Positions 23,836 to 34,317 of a DNA stretch of 64,000 nucleotides are shown piece by piece. The stretch lies in contig CM049318.1 in NCBI GenBank assembly GCA_026874595.1, positions 44,744,456 to 44,808,455 on the forward strand, written 5' to 3'. Every line of letters starts with the position of its first letter. The stretch's first letter is position 1. This DNA comes from Sipunculus nudus (taxonomy: Eukaryota; Annelida; Sipuncula; Golfingiida; Sipunculidae). The notes beneath the pieces are model-generated. The model did not search any database and had not been told where the DNA came from. It saw only the letters and a program-made list of their open reading frames with translations. The position numbers and the translations under genes were made by a program.

Positions 23836-24211
23836 GACCATATCACACCTTGGCTGTACTGAAGCCCCTCTTTTATGTCCCCACATTGACCTTTCAGGCC
23901 AATTATGCATGCTTGAAGCTAGCCATGACAACATGACACTCAGGCCTTCGGAAATAAACTGATAGGGCCTGGAGTCATGATGGCAGTCACAACAGAACGC
24001 CCATTCTAAGCGTCGGATCAAAATATTTCCTGTCTGGTATTATTTGGCATCACAGGCTTATATAGTCGTATTATATGTGCTTAATATCGAAGAAAAAATG
24101 TTGTTACACAAAAATAATTACATTTATTACCTCCATACATCACTGTAGCATCGATTCACGTGAAGCGGTACTTCTCATTCAAAACTAAATGTGTCATGGC
24201 GCGGTCGTGTA
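23836..24211. other. Unassigned sequence
   Basis: No recognisable coding or repeat structure; the minus 63-aa frame at 23830-24021 has no family signature. Confidence 0.5.
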
Positions 24212-24514
24212 TGTAAACTTGGAAGTCGGAAGCCGGAAGCTGGAAACCAACGAAAGCAGTTTAAAGCATATACAAAATGCTAACGCTTCAATACTGTTTT
24301 CTTTTTCCCCAACAGAATAAGATCTTTATTTTTCATTCTGTGAAGAATAATAGTTATCCATTGTTTAATCTGAACGTTATGGAAGATTTTGTGCTCGGAA
24401 GCCATCTCGGAAGTCAGTCAGAAGTGCTTGGATGTTATCCAATGTGTATAACTCGGAAGTCACAGAGACGCACTGGTTAACTCGTGTTTTATTTTTATTT
24501 ATTTTATTTGTAAA

Positions 24515-24518
<4 letters not shown>

Positions 24519-24568
<50 letters not shown>
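24519..24568. repeat. (TA)n microsatellite
   Basis: About 25 uninterrupted TA units. Confidence 0.95.
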
Positions 24569-24572
<4 letters not shown>

Positions 24573-25390
24573 ATTTTCACGTAATTTATTTCACCCCATC
24601 TCATCTCAAGATTATGATTGATTTTCTGTTCCCCAACTATTCTCCTACATGTTTTTGAACAATGTATTCAAACTTTAGGTTGTTGGGCTTTAATATTTAT
24701 ATTTCTATAAAATTACGGTATAAACTGGAAAGTCCAAATATTCAAAAGTTCGTAACATGTTAATGTCAATGATGAAATGCGCGTCTATACATTTATAACT
24801 GGCAAATGTCACTCCTAGTATTTAAATGTAGTACTTGTTGTAAAATAATTGATATGATTAAGTCTTATGACAATCTTTGCATTTTTTCCGACATTTGTGC
24901 TCTGTGAGCGCATAGGCTGGGACAGCAGAACACAGTGCGCGAGTCTGAGTATCAGCCGAGGAGCCGTGAGATTTTTCACGGTCGATCCCACCCCGAGCTC
25001 ACCTCTGTGGGGAGACCGTGCATGACTCACACGGTAATGCGATTGGGGGGGGGGGGATTCGTCGGTGTTATTATCGAGAAAAATGTGATAACGGAAATAC
25101 TTCCTCTCTCATTATACTAGTATATATTTGGATGCTCTCTCAGTGGAGTAAATCACCAATTTATGAATTGGAAAATAATAAATAATTTCACTCCAGATGT
25201 TTCAACATCACATTTCAACTTCAAATATATGGATATTTATTAATATATTAAAGTCTGTTTTCAACTGATTTCACTCTCAAACGTATATAATATGTGCGTG
25301 ATAAGGGCATCTAACCAGAATGTGCTACCTTCAACTTCATATTACTGTACGATTACAAGGATCTCGATAAGAAATTACAATTTTGTTAAC

Positions 25391-25392
<2 letters not shown>

Positions 25393-25462
<70 letters not shown>
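25393..25462. repeat. (TA)n microsatellite with AAATATA interruptions
   Basis: About 70 bp of TA units broken by AAATA steps. Nearby, 25045-25056 is a G homopolymer. Confidence 0.95.
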
Positions 25463-26372
25463 AATCAATGTGTGCAACCAGACCATGAAATGTAAAATAT
25501 AATTTGGCATAAAAAGTATTACATAATAGATAAGAGTCTAAGAGATTCATAATCCTGATGAAATTTTTTGGTCAGTGGAAGAGGAAAAGGTTTTTCAGTT
25601 TATACATTAAAAATAAAATATTTTGTTCGAAACAACTTGTAGAAACATTAACTGGACGTTTTTTGGTTCTGTCAAATTTTCTGTTTAAGTCTCTATGATA
25701 TAATCAGGGTGATTTTAATAGGGGCACATGTATAAAATATTACCAAAACCTTTTTTTTCATGTTTCCGCCAACATAAAATGCGGTAACAGCGTAAAATAT
25801 TGATGAGTTAAAATAATCTTGTTATAAAAAATGAAATAAAATATCAATATAATATATTATAAAAAAAAAACAACATCATGAATGTTACAAAACAGACTGA
25901 GTTTATGAAAAATATATGATACTGAAGAAACTGAAAATGCTTGACACGTTTGCTGACGATATGATGACCAGTGCATTTGCCTTTACTGGCTTCTGAGTTT
26001 TACACATTTGGACCATAACCAAGCATTTCCGAGCAAAAAATAGTCTATAACTTCGGATGGATAACTATTCTATCAATAAAAATAAAAAGGTACTTTCCAT
26101 TGAAGTAGTAGAATTTTAATTATTCTTCGATCATTGCTTTAAAAAAAGTCCTTGCTTCCGACTTCGGACTTCCGAGTTTTACACATAGCCGTTTGGAAAT
26201 CCCCTACCGGAAATTATGGTTCTCCCGCTGACAGACGTGGAGACGAGTTTTTCGAGTAAAACCAGCCTCGGAATTAAAAACTGCTGCACGAATACACGTA
26301 AGTCAACTGTTGATGTAATAATTATTATTTTCCCCAACAGAATAATGTCACTTTTTGTCTTAACTCAGGAAA

Positions 26373-26531
26373 ATGACAGTTCGAGAAGTAGATAAAAATG
26401 AAAAAGCAGTGTCAGAAATGGCGTGCACATCTGCACATACTAGAATTGATGTGAACCCAATAGCTTGTACTGTCACCCCATCGTCTTCAGTTCATCTAAA
26501 ATCGACGTTTGGGGTGACAAGCTGTCGCTAG
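26373..26531 (+). CDS. Possible short coding exon, 52 aa, unknown
   Basis: A 52-codon ATG frame ends at TAG 26529-26531 and begins just after an acceptor-like TTTTTGTCTTAACTCAG. The translation (starts MTVREVDKNEKAVSEM) is compositionally protein-like, unlike its AT-rich surroundings. No domain was recognised, and no companion exon was identified. It could be a first or internal exon, an element relic, or chance. Confidence 0.2.
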   Translation: MTVREVDKNEKAVSEMACTSAHTRIDVNPIACTVTPSSSVHLKSTFGVTSCR

Positions 26532-27289
26532 CTTGAAGCGAGGCACTCTGCAGCCAGCCAGCTCTTGGGTGGCTTCAACTGGATCTAACTGTCCAACCCC
26601 CTCCACTAGTATTTGTTTAGGCCATAAACATAACAATAAACTTTTTTTTAATATTTGGTTTATGATAAGAACTTAAAAAAATAAATGGAAAAGGAATTTA
26701 TAGTTAATGAGTTACAGGGGATTACCTTGCAATTACTGATCATTTATGGATCTTCCATGGATGGCCAAAATTGTATTTCAAATAACACCATGCAGTCACC
26801 ATTGGGTATTTTTCATTTCAACCATAAAAATGAAAAATAAATAATTTAAATAAATTGTTGTTTACTATTAGGGATTATATGATGCAAGATAATGATAGAC
26901 AAGGATGCAGTTGGTTATATTAAATTAATCTAAATTTCCAGGTCTTTTCCACGTCTTTAACTTGTTGGTTTATATTTATTACAAAATTAAAATAATAAAT
27001 AAATATGTCAAAAATTTAAAATATTACTCAGACAAGTGTTCATTAAAGATTTTAATTTGTTTGACTTATAACTCATGGTTGTATCAGTTGTTACATGAAA
27101 CTGGCTAAATAATCAAAATTTATATTGCTGGTCCTTTATTTCAGTTCATAAAATTAAACATTCCCAACTCCAGTTTGCTCCTGGTATGATATATTGGGTG
27201 TTTTGATCCATGGATTAATTTTAACACATGTATTAGTTTTATAGCTGAGAATACTTTTCTTTTTTTCCTGATACCATTTAAAAAAATAT
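26532..27289. other. Unassigned AT-rich sequence
   Basis: Nothing recognisable; short frames only. Confidence 0.5.
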
Positions 27290-27450
27290 AAATATTCAAA
27301 TTTTTCCTGTTAGTGCTGTGGATACAATTTTCACAGCATGTACACATTAACATTTCATCTGTTAAAATCTGAAATTTGAAACCAATTGATCAAAAACTGT
27401 AGATTTTATTCAAGTTTCCAGGTACCATGTCTTCATTGTTTGCATCAGAT
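27290..27450. repeat. Partial copy related to the 681-bp repeat
   Basis: TGCTGTGGATACAATTTTCA, GAAATTTGAAACCAATTGAT and AAAAACTGTAGATTTTATTC parallel 23046-23150 in order. Confidence 0.75.
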
Positions 27451-27554
27451 CAGTATAAATGCAGTGTACTGGGCAGTTACATAACACCTTCAGGTCTGAC
27501 CTACTGCCACTGTGAGTGTCTGGGTCAGGCTGGGTCAGGCAGTAATTACCCGAG

Positions 27555-27640
27555 AGCCTCTCTTTCTCTCTCTCTGGCAGTCTAGGTCTCTCTTTCTCTC
27601 TCTTTCTCTCCTCTGCTTTTTCTCTTTCTTTCTCCAACTT

Positions 27641-27677
<37 letters not shown>
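27555..27677. repeat. (TC)n-rich microsatellite
   Basis: Long CT-rich tract ending in a clean (TC)n run at about 27644-27676. Opposing frames rich in S/L or E/K/R (27410-27735) are translations of this tract. Confidence 0.95.
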
Positions 27678-27679
<2 letters not shown>

Positions 27680-28988
27680 GCCTCCCTTGCTCCCTCCATC
27701 CCATTCTGTTGACAGGTACTATAAACTAGATACATTAGCTATAAATGTTGATGCAATTTAGAAATGTGAATCAACTGAAATATTCACAATCACATGTATG
27801 TTATACTGTAAATTTATAGTAACATTCGGAAACTTGGATTAAAATTATGTAATGAAAAAAAGGAATAAATGCAAATATTGTTAATTTTTTCTTGGCTCAG
27901 TAGAATGGGAAAAAAATTATTTGCTTTGTTTCTCCATCTTTCTTTCTGTTTTAAATATTTAATGTTCATGAATAAACTTTTTTTATAAGCACTGTTGAAT
28001 TAAATTTCATATCCTGTATGTATATGCAAGGGTGTTGTAACTCTCACCATCCCCTTCTTCATCCCACTGAGGCTTTGCTCCTTGGCACTGTGAACAATAG
28101 TTCTATGGCTATAGCATAAAATTTAATAATTAAAGAAAATATCTACAGAGAGACAGAGGCATTGTAACTCTGATCATAACACAACACCCCTCCCCCCCCC
28201 CCCCCTATCAAGTCATTGCACCTGTGGAATGAGGACGTTATGGCAACTGTATACATATCATAAAATTGATAAAAAAAGGTTTACCAAATAAATTGGATCT
28301 CATCAGACAAATGTGTAAACTGTTGAACTGTCAACAGCTTATCAAAAAGGTAACCAATGGAAAGGCATTGTCAGGTCTCAAATATTTTTTGCAACATTTT
28401 CTTCAATCATATAAACCAACCATGGCCCAGATTACCTCTTCCTCTCAAACATTATCTACATTTCATCATATTTTTCAGATTTTAACCTTCCAGGTGGTTC
28501 AGTACTGTTGACCATTTGTCCATAGGTACCTATGTATATGCCAGATATTATGTCAATATTGTGTAATATGTAGACGTCAGGGGCATCAAAATAATGCACC
28601 TTGTCAAGACCAATCTTGTCAAGATATTATGTCATACAGTCACAAATTCATAAATCCCCTCATCAGTATAGTTAATCATAACCTTTTATCTGTCAAATTG
28701 AACTCTTGCAGTTTTCCATACACTATAGATCCTTCAACAAATAGCCTTATCATCATTATACCACTGCTTAGCATACTGTCATTGCATTCATATTTGCTCA
28801 AATAAATTGCTTTTTTCGACCCCTCCCAAATAAATAAAAATTATATTTTACTCCATATTAATCCATCAGTCAGGTTATTTCATATATCATTTACTCACAT
28901 ATTACATTATATTCCTTTATAAAACCCAACATGACCATGATATTCTAAGCTTTATCTACTCAATATAGTATCACAATGGTGATACATT
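27678..28988. other. Unassigned sequence with fragments of the 681-bp repeat
   Basis: Contains short matches to the 681-bp repeat (27965-28020, 28525-28620), a C homopolymer near 28189-28205, and an 81-aa frame (28266-28511) with no signature. No gene was recognised. Confidence 0.5.
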
Positions 28989-28990
28989 TA

Positions 28991-30221
28991 CAGTGAAACC
29001 TGAACCAAGCGACCACTGCCGCCAGCGACCGTCTGTGACTTACGACCGAAAAATGAATGCACCGAGCTTAATCACTCTTTAATGCCCCTGTGTTGAGCGA
29101 CCGTTTGTGGTACGCGACCACCGACCGCTCAAATGTGACCGGTCGCTGGTCTTTACCTCCGTTAAGCGACCGCCTGGTGAAGCGGTAGTGGCACCTGGCG
29201 TCCTAAGTAAAGACTAAAACGACCGTGCCATTGACCGTCTCGTGAATGTAGAGGTGGCAATGGTGACCTTCTTTTCCCGCGGTGAATTGGACATCAATTC
29301 AGAATACCCCCTCCAGGTGTCACTGGCCCAGGGCCCGCGTGGTTTTAATCTTTCTCGAAAAATGAAAGTTCCGCGAATATTGCGAGGGAACATGTAAAAC
29401 GACCCAATTCTTTAATTCTGTGTACCATTACTTTTTTTTAGCACAGCCTATCTTTGAACACATCGAATTTGTTTAACGATTGTCTAAAACATCTTTACGG
29501 TAAACAGGTGAGGATCACGTGCTCTAAGGGAAATCCCTCATTAATATTCATCGAATAGAACTCCCGTTGTATTTCTGGCACGCTGCGGTCGTTGACCAGT
29601 TGACCGGAGTTCATAGCTAGTCTTAGCGATGTGTAAATAACATTTGCGCAGATTTAATTTTAAAAAAGTGAGTCATGAAAGTAAGTTTGTCATTGCTTAA
29701 TTTAAGCGATCAACTGTCATTGCTTATCACACACATTTTGACTTGACAACATGTCAGTTCATGACGACGACAAACTGACGACCTGCTTCGATAACATCAA
29801 TAGAATATTCATCAATAAGGCAATAGGACTCAATGCTTACTACCATAGTACCAATATAGAGAGACAGTTTGATAACGTGAGCAGTCACCTGTAATCTAAT
29901 GATCGATCCCTTCATACCTGCTTTGAAGTTTATTGAGATGTTAATGGGGTCTGCTTCTTATTACGGTGAGCACAAGTCAGTGATCAACAAAGTGACTCAG
30001 TGTGTACTCATGGTACATCATTAATTAGCGGTTTGTGTTTGTGCAATATGACAAACAAGCTATTCAAAGCCTTTGACAAAGGCTTGTTTAATAAAGTTAT
30101 AAAAGGACCAGCTTTCTTCGATAATTATAAATAAGATTCTCTTTGTTAAGCAGAACAAGATTGATTCAGTGTTTTAAGTAAATATTGTTGTTAATTTGTA
30201 AATATTGTTGTGAATATTTTG

Positions 30222-30296
<75 letters not shown>

Positions 30297-30466
30297 AGTA
30301 TCTATTTTTATAATAAATAAATAAATGTTTACGTAGACATATATGCCTTTATATTCTTTGTTCGCTTCATGCTGAGACTTAGACCACCTGAGACTTAAGA
30401 CCACCTGTGACTTAAGACCGCTTTTGGTGTGGCACGTCAGGTGGTCTTAACTCTCAGGTTTTACTG
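28991..30466. mobile_element. pogo/Tigger-like (Tc1/mariner) non-autonomous element (1,476 bp)
   Basis: Left terminus CAGTGAAACCTGAACCAAGC, right terminus the inverse of CAGTAAAACCTGAGAGTTAA, each flanked by TA (28989-28990 and 30467-30468). Subterminal GACCAC/GCGACC words repeat (AGCGACCACTG, TTAAGCGACCGCC, TTAAGACCACC). These ends and the TA duplication fit the pogo/Tigger branch of Tc1/mariner. Interior frames are short; the longest protein-like one (29751-29894, 47 aa, starts MSVHDDDKLTTCF) is not recognised as transposase. A (TA)n tract lies inside. Confidence 0.7.
30223..30294. repeat. (TA)n microsatellite
   Basis: About 36 TA units within the pogo-like element. Confidence 0.95.
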
Positions 30467-30468
30467 TA

Positions 30469-31330
30469 TAGTCCAATCAGGATCAGCTGAGCGCTGTGAC
30501 CCATGGGTCCCTTTTTTTTTCTACATTTTAGAGCTGATTATAGAAAAACACTCAACAGTTTATATCTTTGGAACCATTGTGTGGATTTTCACAAAACTTA
30601 CTATGATCATTGGGACTGATGGTTTTTATGTGCTGCACAATTTTGATGGCGCCACCTGCAAATTCTGAATTTTTAATGAAATTTTATCAGATTTTTTCAA
30701 TTTTGGCCTTTCGTGCAGGATATCTCCAAAGGTATTCAACACAGGAACTTCATTTCTTCAGTGCTATTGCATTATATTTACAAAATCTTGGTCAAGTTCA
30801 AAGATGGGTGATCTTGACCTACTTTTCGAGGTCACAGAGCTTAGTATAGAAAAAGACTTAGGAGCTTATTTCTCAGGAATCATTTGGTGGATTGTTATGA
30901 AACATGGTATATACCTCTCCAATTTAAATTTATAAATGATTATCAACTTTTGCTAATATTCTAGTTTCGCAATGCAATGCTTACAGATACTGGCTTAATG
31001 TTTGGTCTGTGGGTGCATAATGACCACTCACAGATTGAGTTCGCGTTTCGTCCCAGTTAACCTATTTTTCACCATATGACAGATCCTGAACATTGAAAAT
31101 TTCATGAGAGACAGAAATTTTCATGAAAAATGCACATATATGGACTTTTTTCATAATGCCTGCAGATACTGGCCTGATTTTTGGTGTGTTGCTTGATAAT
31201 GACCCTTTACACCTACTTTTGACCTACTTTAGACCATACAACACCTCCTGAACTTAATAATTTTTACAAAATTTAACAAATGTTTCTAATTTGCCCCAGG
31301 CGGGGGCATTTGTGTCGTTCCGACACATCT
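30469..31330. repeat. Dispersed repeats ending in GGCGGGGGCATTTGTGTC
   Basis: Blocks match 22065-22440 in shuffled order: TTCAAAGATGGGTGATCTTG, GATTGAGTTCGCGTTTCG, GAAAATTTCATGAGAGACAG, TGCCTGCAGATACTGGCC. The terminus GCCCCAGGCGGGGGCATTTG with TTCCGACACATCTAGTTTT is the partner end of the 21.2-kb repeat. GGCGCCACCTGCAAATTC at 30650 is the shared GCGCCACC block. Confidence 0.7.
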
Positions 31331-33117
31331 AGTTTTAAAAGTATTTATAGGCTGAACCTATATACACACACACATACACATATATGCCTGAGACAGGCAA
31401 ACACATGCACAAATAGGCATTTTTCATTTTCCACCAATGTGTTGGAAAGGTGAACACTAATGTTTTTCACATCAGTAGCTGATATACAAGGGGTTACAAT
31501 GATCAAAGTGCATATTTATTTGTGTCCACTAATTATAAGTGAAGTTTTGATATAAAAGTGTGGATGTTTATAATATGAGAAATTCCTTAATTCAGACGCG
31601 TAACAACTTTTGGTTCTTTTTCAACATTTGTGAAATTGAATATAAATTTCAATGTTGAATTATAGCTGAGATGGAAATTAGCATAATTATATTGTTTCTC
31701 CCTCAGCCAACCATCAGTGTGTATACCTGATTTGAAAGGGAACTTTTAATCAAATTTACTGAATCTTTTAATTAGATAATAAAATTAAGCATGTTCTGAA
31801 AACTGCAGTGCTCAAAATTTTTTTTAATGATGATTCAAAGAATAATTTTGAAGATTCCATGTTGTGACATTGTTTTTTAAGTGATATTTCCTTAAAGAAA
31901 ACTTTTAAATTCAGTTTTAACATATTATGATTTAAAATATAATAAAATATAAATTTGTGCAAAATTTGACATAATTTAAGCCAAACTAAGGATAAAAAAT
32001 GATGCAAAATTCTAAATTCACTTATATTTTTAGAATTTTATATGCAACCTTTTTTTTTAAAAAATGAATATGGCAAAAACTATTCATGCAAAAAATTGGT
32101 ATGCTAAAAAATATTTTTCCTTATTGAATCATTAAATGGTTTCAGGCTACACTGTTGCATATATTACAGAGTAGAATCAACATTATATACCTTATTGGCT
32201 TGTTAAAACTTGCTTATCTAAATTTGATTATGCTCATTTGAAAATGGAAGTTTTTAATTTTTACAGCATCTGATTTCAGTTAATAAATTGAACAAGGGGG
32301 CTCTTAAACCAAAACCGTCTCATATAAAATTTGCAGCCGACAAACTCTTCAATACAGGTACTCATTGAATGAATATTCAATACAGGTCTGAAGTGCATGG
32401 TGCACTTAGCCCACTGATGCTAATGATTTGCATCCTGATCAAGGGGATATTTGTTCACTTTTAATTTGAAAACTGTATATAATACAAATTTGGATTAAAA
32501 CCACATATAAGCACATAATATAAATTCTTTCTCTGAAGGGTTTTCACTGTGCCCATGAAGGTGCTTCCCACTTCAACAGTTCAGTATCTTCAGGGATGTG
32601 CTAAATCGAGCTGCAGCTAACATTCTGATCAGTAAGTACAAAATCAACCAGTTGGTTTTACTAATGGATCTTGGTTAAAGGTCAGTAGTTGAACATGAAA
32701 TTGATCAGTATAAGGCATCTCTAAATTGCTGCAATTTTCTGTCCTGCAGTTTTCTCACCTATTCTTATTTTTGATGTCATATTACATCATGAAATTAAAT
32801 TAAAGTTTAAACATTTATTATATATTTTGATTTAGGTTAAGAAAAATAAACATCATTTAAAAATGCAGTTTAAGAAATGTGTTTGTCTTGTAATAGTTAC
32901 TTTGATGGTTCAAGCTAAATATATAGTTGTATTTATATATAACAATAATGATTACAAATATTCAAGATCAGTAGTATTTCCATATTTAAATGTTAATCTA
33001 GTTAAAATTCTTGATCATGTCAGGTTTAAAAAATCACAGATACATTGCTTTTAAATTTCATCATGTGTAGTTTGATATTTGAGGTATTTCGTTCAATAGT
33101 TGCCTGAATTGTTGCAG
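31331..33117. other. Unassigned AT-rich sequence, possibly intronic
   Basis: No firm exon was seen. A segment at about 32542-32634 has an acceptor-like TTCTTTCTCTGAAG and a strong donor (GATCA then GTAAGT), but no frame through it continues sensibly into the exon at 33118. If the exons downstream belong to a host gene, this region may be intron. Confidence 0.4.
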
Positions 33118-33245
33118 TTTGAACCCCATGCTGAACATTGGTCAGACAGAGGGAACCTTCATGGTGGGATTTGGCTATATGTTAACAGAAAAAGAAAGAG
33201 ATCATGGACCACAAAAACTGGAACAAAACTGTATCCAGCACACAG
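33118..33245 (+). CDS. Exon-like fragment of xanthine dehydrogenase/aldehyde oxidase family
   Basis: After acceptor TTGTTGCAG the +2 frame reads LNPMLNIGQTEGTFMVGFGY then MLTEKERDHG and ends at donor GTGAGG. Molybdopterin-dependent hydroxylases (xanthine dehydrogenase, aldehyde oxidase) have SLNPAxDIGQxEGAFxxGxGY followed by LLEE at this place in the C-terminal Mo-binding domain. The phase also fits: a preceding AG plus the first T would supply the serine of SLNP. The family enzymes oxidise purines or aldehydes using Mo-cofactor, FeS and FAD. The 5' domains were not found, so this may be an isolated exon, a gene partly outside detectable sequence, or a relic. Confidence 0.6.
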
Positions 33246-33503
33246 GTGAGGTGCATTACAGTTAATAGGAGTACAGGCATGTGGTACATACATTACCAAA
33301 GTTTGATATCTAGGAATTCAAGTAGAAGTTTTAAATGCCTTATCCTGAACAACTTGAGATATGTTTAAAATATTTATTTGAAATTGTGTGCAATTTATGA
33401 CTAATTTATTAAACTGAGTTCAATATGTTTAGAAAGATGTATTAGTAACAAGTAAAACCCAGCAACATTGTAACATAATGTTATTTCTCTGTTTTACCTG
33501 ACA

Positions 33504-33586
33504 GAGCCACCTCATCCCACTATACTTCAGAATCAGTCTTTGGAAGGACTCTGCCAATCTGCCATTCTTTAAGTTCAATGGTAGGT
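33504..33586 (+). CDS. Second exon-like fragment, XDH/AO family
   Basis: Between acceptor TTTTACCTGACAG and donor GGTAGG the frame reads SHLIPLYFRISLWKDSANLP then FFKFN. In this family the segment after the GQxEGA block is DIPxDFRxSLLKDxPNP, so IP, FRISL and KD align. The phase does not join directly to the 33118-33245 exon, so a short intervening exon is missing or one was lost. Similarity fades after NLP. Order and strand agree with the preceding exon. Confidence 0.5.
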
Positions 33587-33978
33587 CAATTTGTATATAT
33601 AAATCAGATTTATACATACCTTTTCCTAATAGCTGAAACATATACACCAAACTGACAATAAAAGATGTTGTATCTACAAATGTAAATGGAATGTTTGGGT
33701 TTTGTGATGAAGACAATGTCATTCATAACCCTTCATGGTCAGTATAACCCTTGTTGATTTTTTTAAAGTTCAGCTGACTGTAAGTCATCTGAGCCATAGT
33801 GATTACCAATTGTCAGTCGTCTGTCCATCAAGCATACAATAACAGGGCACAAAATACTTAGGTTTCCCAGTGACGTAAGGAGTAATTAAAGTGGTCTAGC
33901 TAGCTTGCCCAGAATCTTTTCCAAAACCAACATGGTAAATTCATGATCAGTAACCTCCTACTGTTGGCTTACAGCTTG

Positions 33979-33979
<1 letters not shown>
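33587..33979. other. Unassigned sequence with an AGCTCAGCTGA repeat fragment
   Basis: At 33768-33870, GTTCAGCTGACTGTAAGTCA, TCTGAGCCATAGTG and CAGGGCACAAAATAC match the dispersed family at 36913. The expected next XDH/AO block (SKAVGEPPL) was not seen. Confidence 0.6.

Positions 33980-34043
<64 letters not shown>
33980..34043. repeat. (TA)n microsatellite
   Basis: About 32 TA units directly adjoining the ribozyme palindrome. Confidence 0.95.
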
Positions 34044-34045
<2 letters not shown>

Positions 34046-34073
34046 GTATCATATACAGTTAGTTTTACTTCAT

Positions 34074-34129
34074 GTACTACAGAACTGTTTCGTGAGTACA
34101 GCTACCTAGCTGGCTCACTCTTCAGGTAC
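34074..34129 (-). ncRNA. Hammerhead ribozyme motif (intact core)
   Basis: Read on the minus strand: stem I GUAC, core CUGAAGA, stem II starting GUGAG and closing CUCAC around a ~17-nt loop region, GAA, stem III ACAG-UU-CUGU, cleavage nucleotide A, then GUAC closing stem I. All invariant positions (CUGANGA, GAAA, UH) are present. Short stem III and a CUGAAGAG core are as described for hammerheads of Penelope-like elements. Folding was done by eye only. Confidence 0.75.
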
Positions 34130-34181
34130 TTGAAGAGTGAGCCGGCTAGGTAGCTGTACTCACGAAACAGTTCTGTAGTAC
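34126..34181 (+). ncRNA. Hammerhead ribozyme motif (core C to U)
   Basis: The mirror copy on the plus strand has stem I GUAC, UUGAAGA instead of CUGAAGA, stem II GUGAG/CUCAC, GAA, stem III ACAG/CUGU and closing GUAC. The first core base (C3) is U at 34130, an essential position, so this copy should be inactive. It shares its GTAC with the minus-strand copy. Confidence 0.7.
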
Positions 34182-34280
34182 ATGAAGTAAAACTAACTGT
34201 ATACGATACATTATTAATGCTCCCCGGCATGGTAGAGCACTTTCACTATAATGTATTGAATTTCTATGTGTATTACTTTG

Positions 34281-34283
<3 letters not shown>

Positions 34284-34315
<32 letters not shown>
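34284..34315. repeat. (TA)n microsatellite
   Basis: About 16 TA units to the right of the palindrome. Confidence 0.95.

Positions 34316-34317
<2 letters not shown>

Larger units (their letters stand above)
24212..26188. mobile_element. Candidate inverted-repeat element (GGAAGTC arms)
   Basis: The left outer arm TTGGAAGTCGGAAGCCGGAA (24219) is matched in inverse by the right arm near 26153-26177. An inner pair, GTGCTTGGATGTTATCCAATG at 24424 (first 20 bases shown in part) and the inverse of 25985-26036, adds ATGTGTA-AAACT-type sequence. Arms are similar in order but unequally spaced (about 200 versus 150 bp). No target duplication or transposase was identified, so the edges are approximate. 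Confidence 0.4.
34042..34213. repeat. Near-perfect 172-bp palindrome carrying paired hammerhead motifs
   Basis: Arms 34042-34127 and 34128-34213 are inverse complements with only a handful of mismatches, centred on GTAC 34126-34129. Each arm carries TGAAGAGTGAGC, GTACTCACGAAAC and CTGTAGTACATG, the parts of a hammerhead ribozyme. It lies between two (TA)n tracts. Palindromic terminal sequences with hammerheads are known from Penelope-like retroelements; no RT or endonuclease remains here. Confidence 0.85.

Noticed and set aside
27410-27735. S/L-rich and E/K/R-rich open frames
   Set aside because: They translate a CT-microsatellite on either strand.
30174-30404. 76-aa frame with poly-(IY) run
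   Set aside because: It translates a (TA)n tract.
32542-32634. Upstream exon of the XDH/AO-like gene
   Set aside because: It has good splice borders, but the frame that would join 33118 in phase contains a stop, and the translation does not match the family block expected before SLNP.
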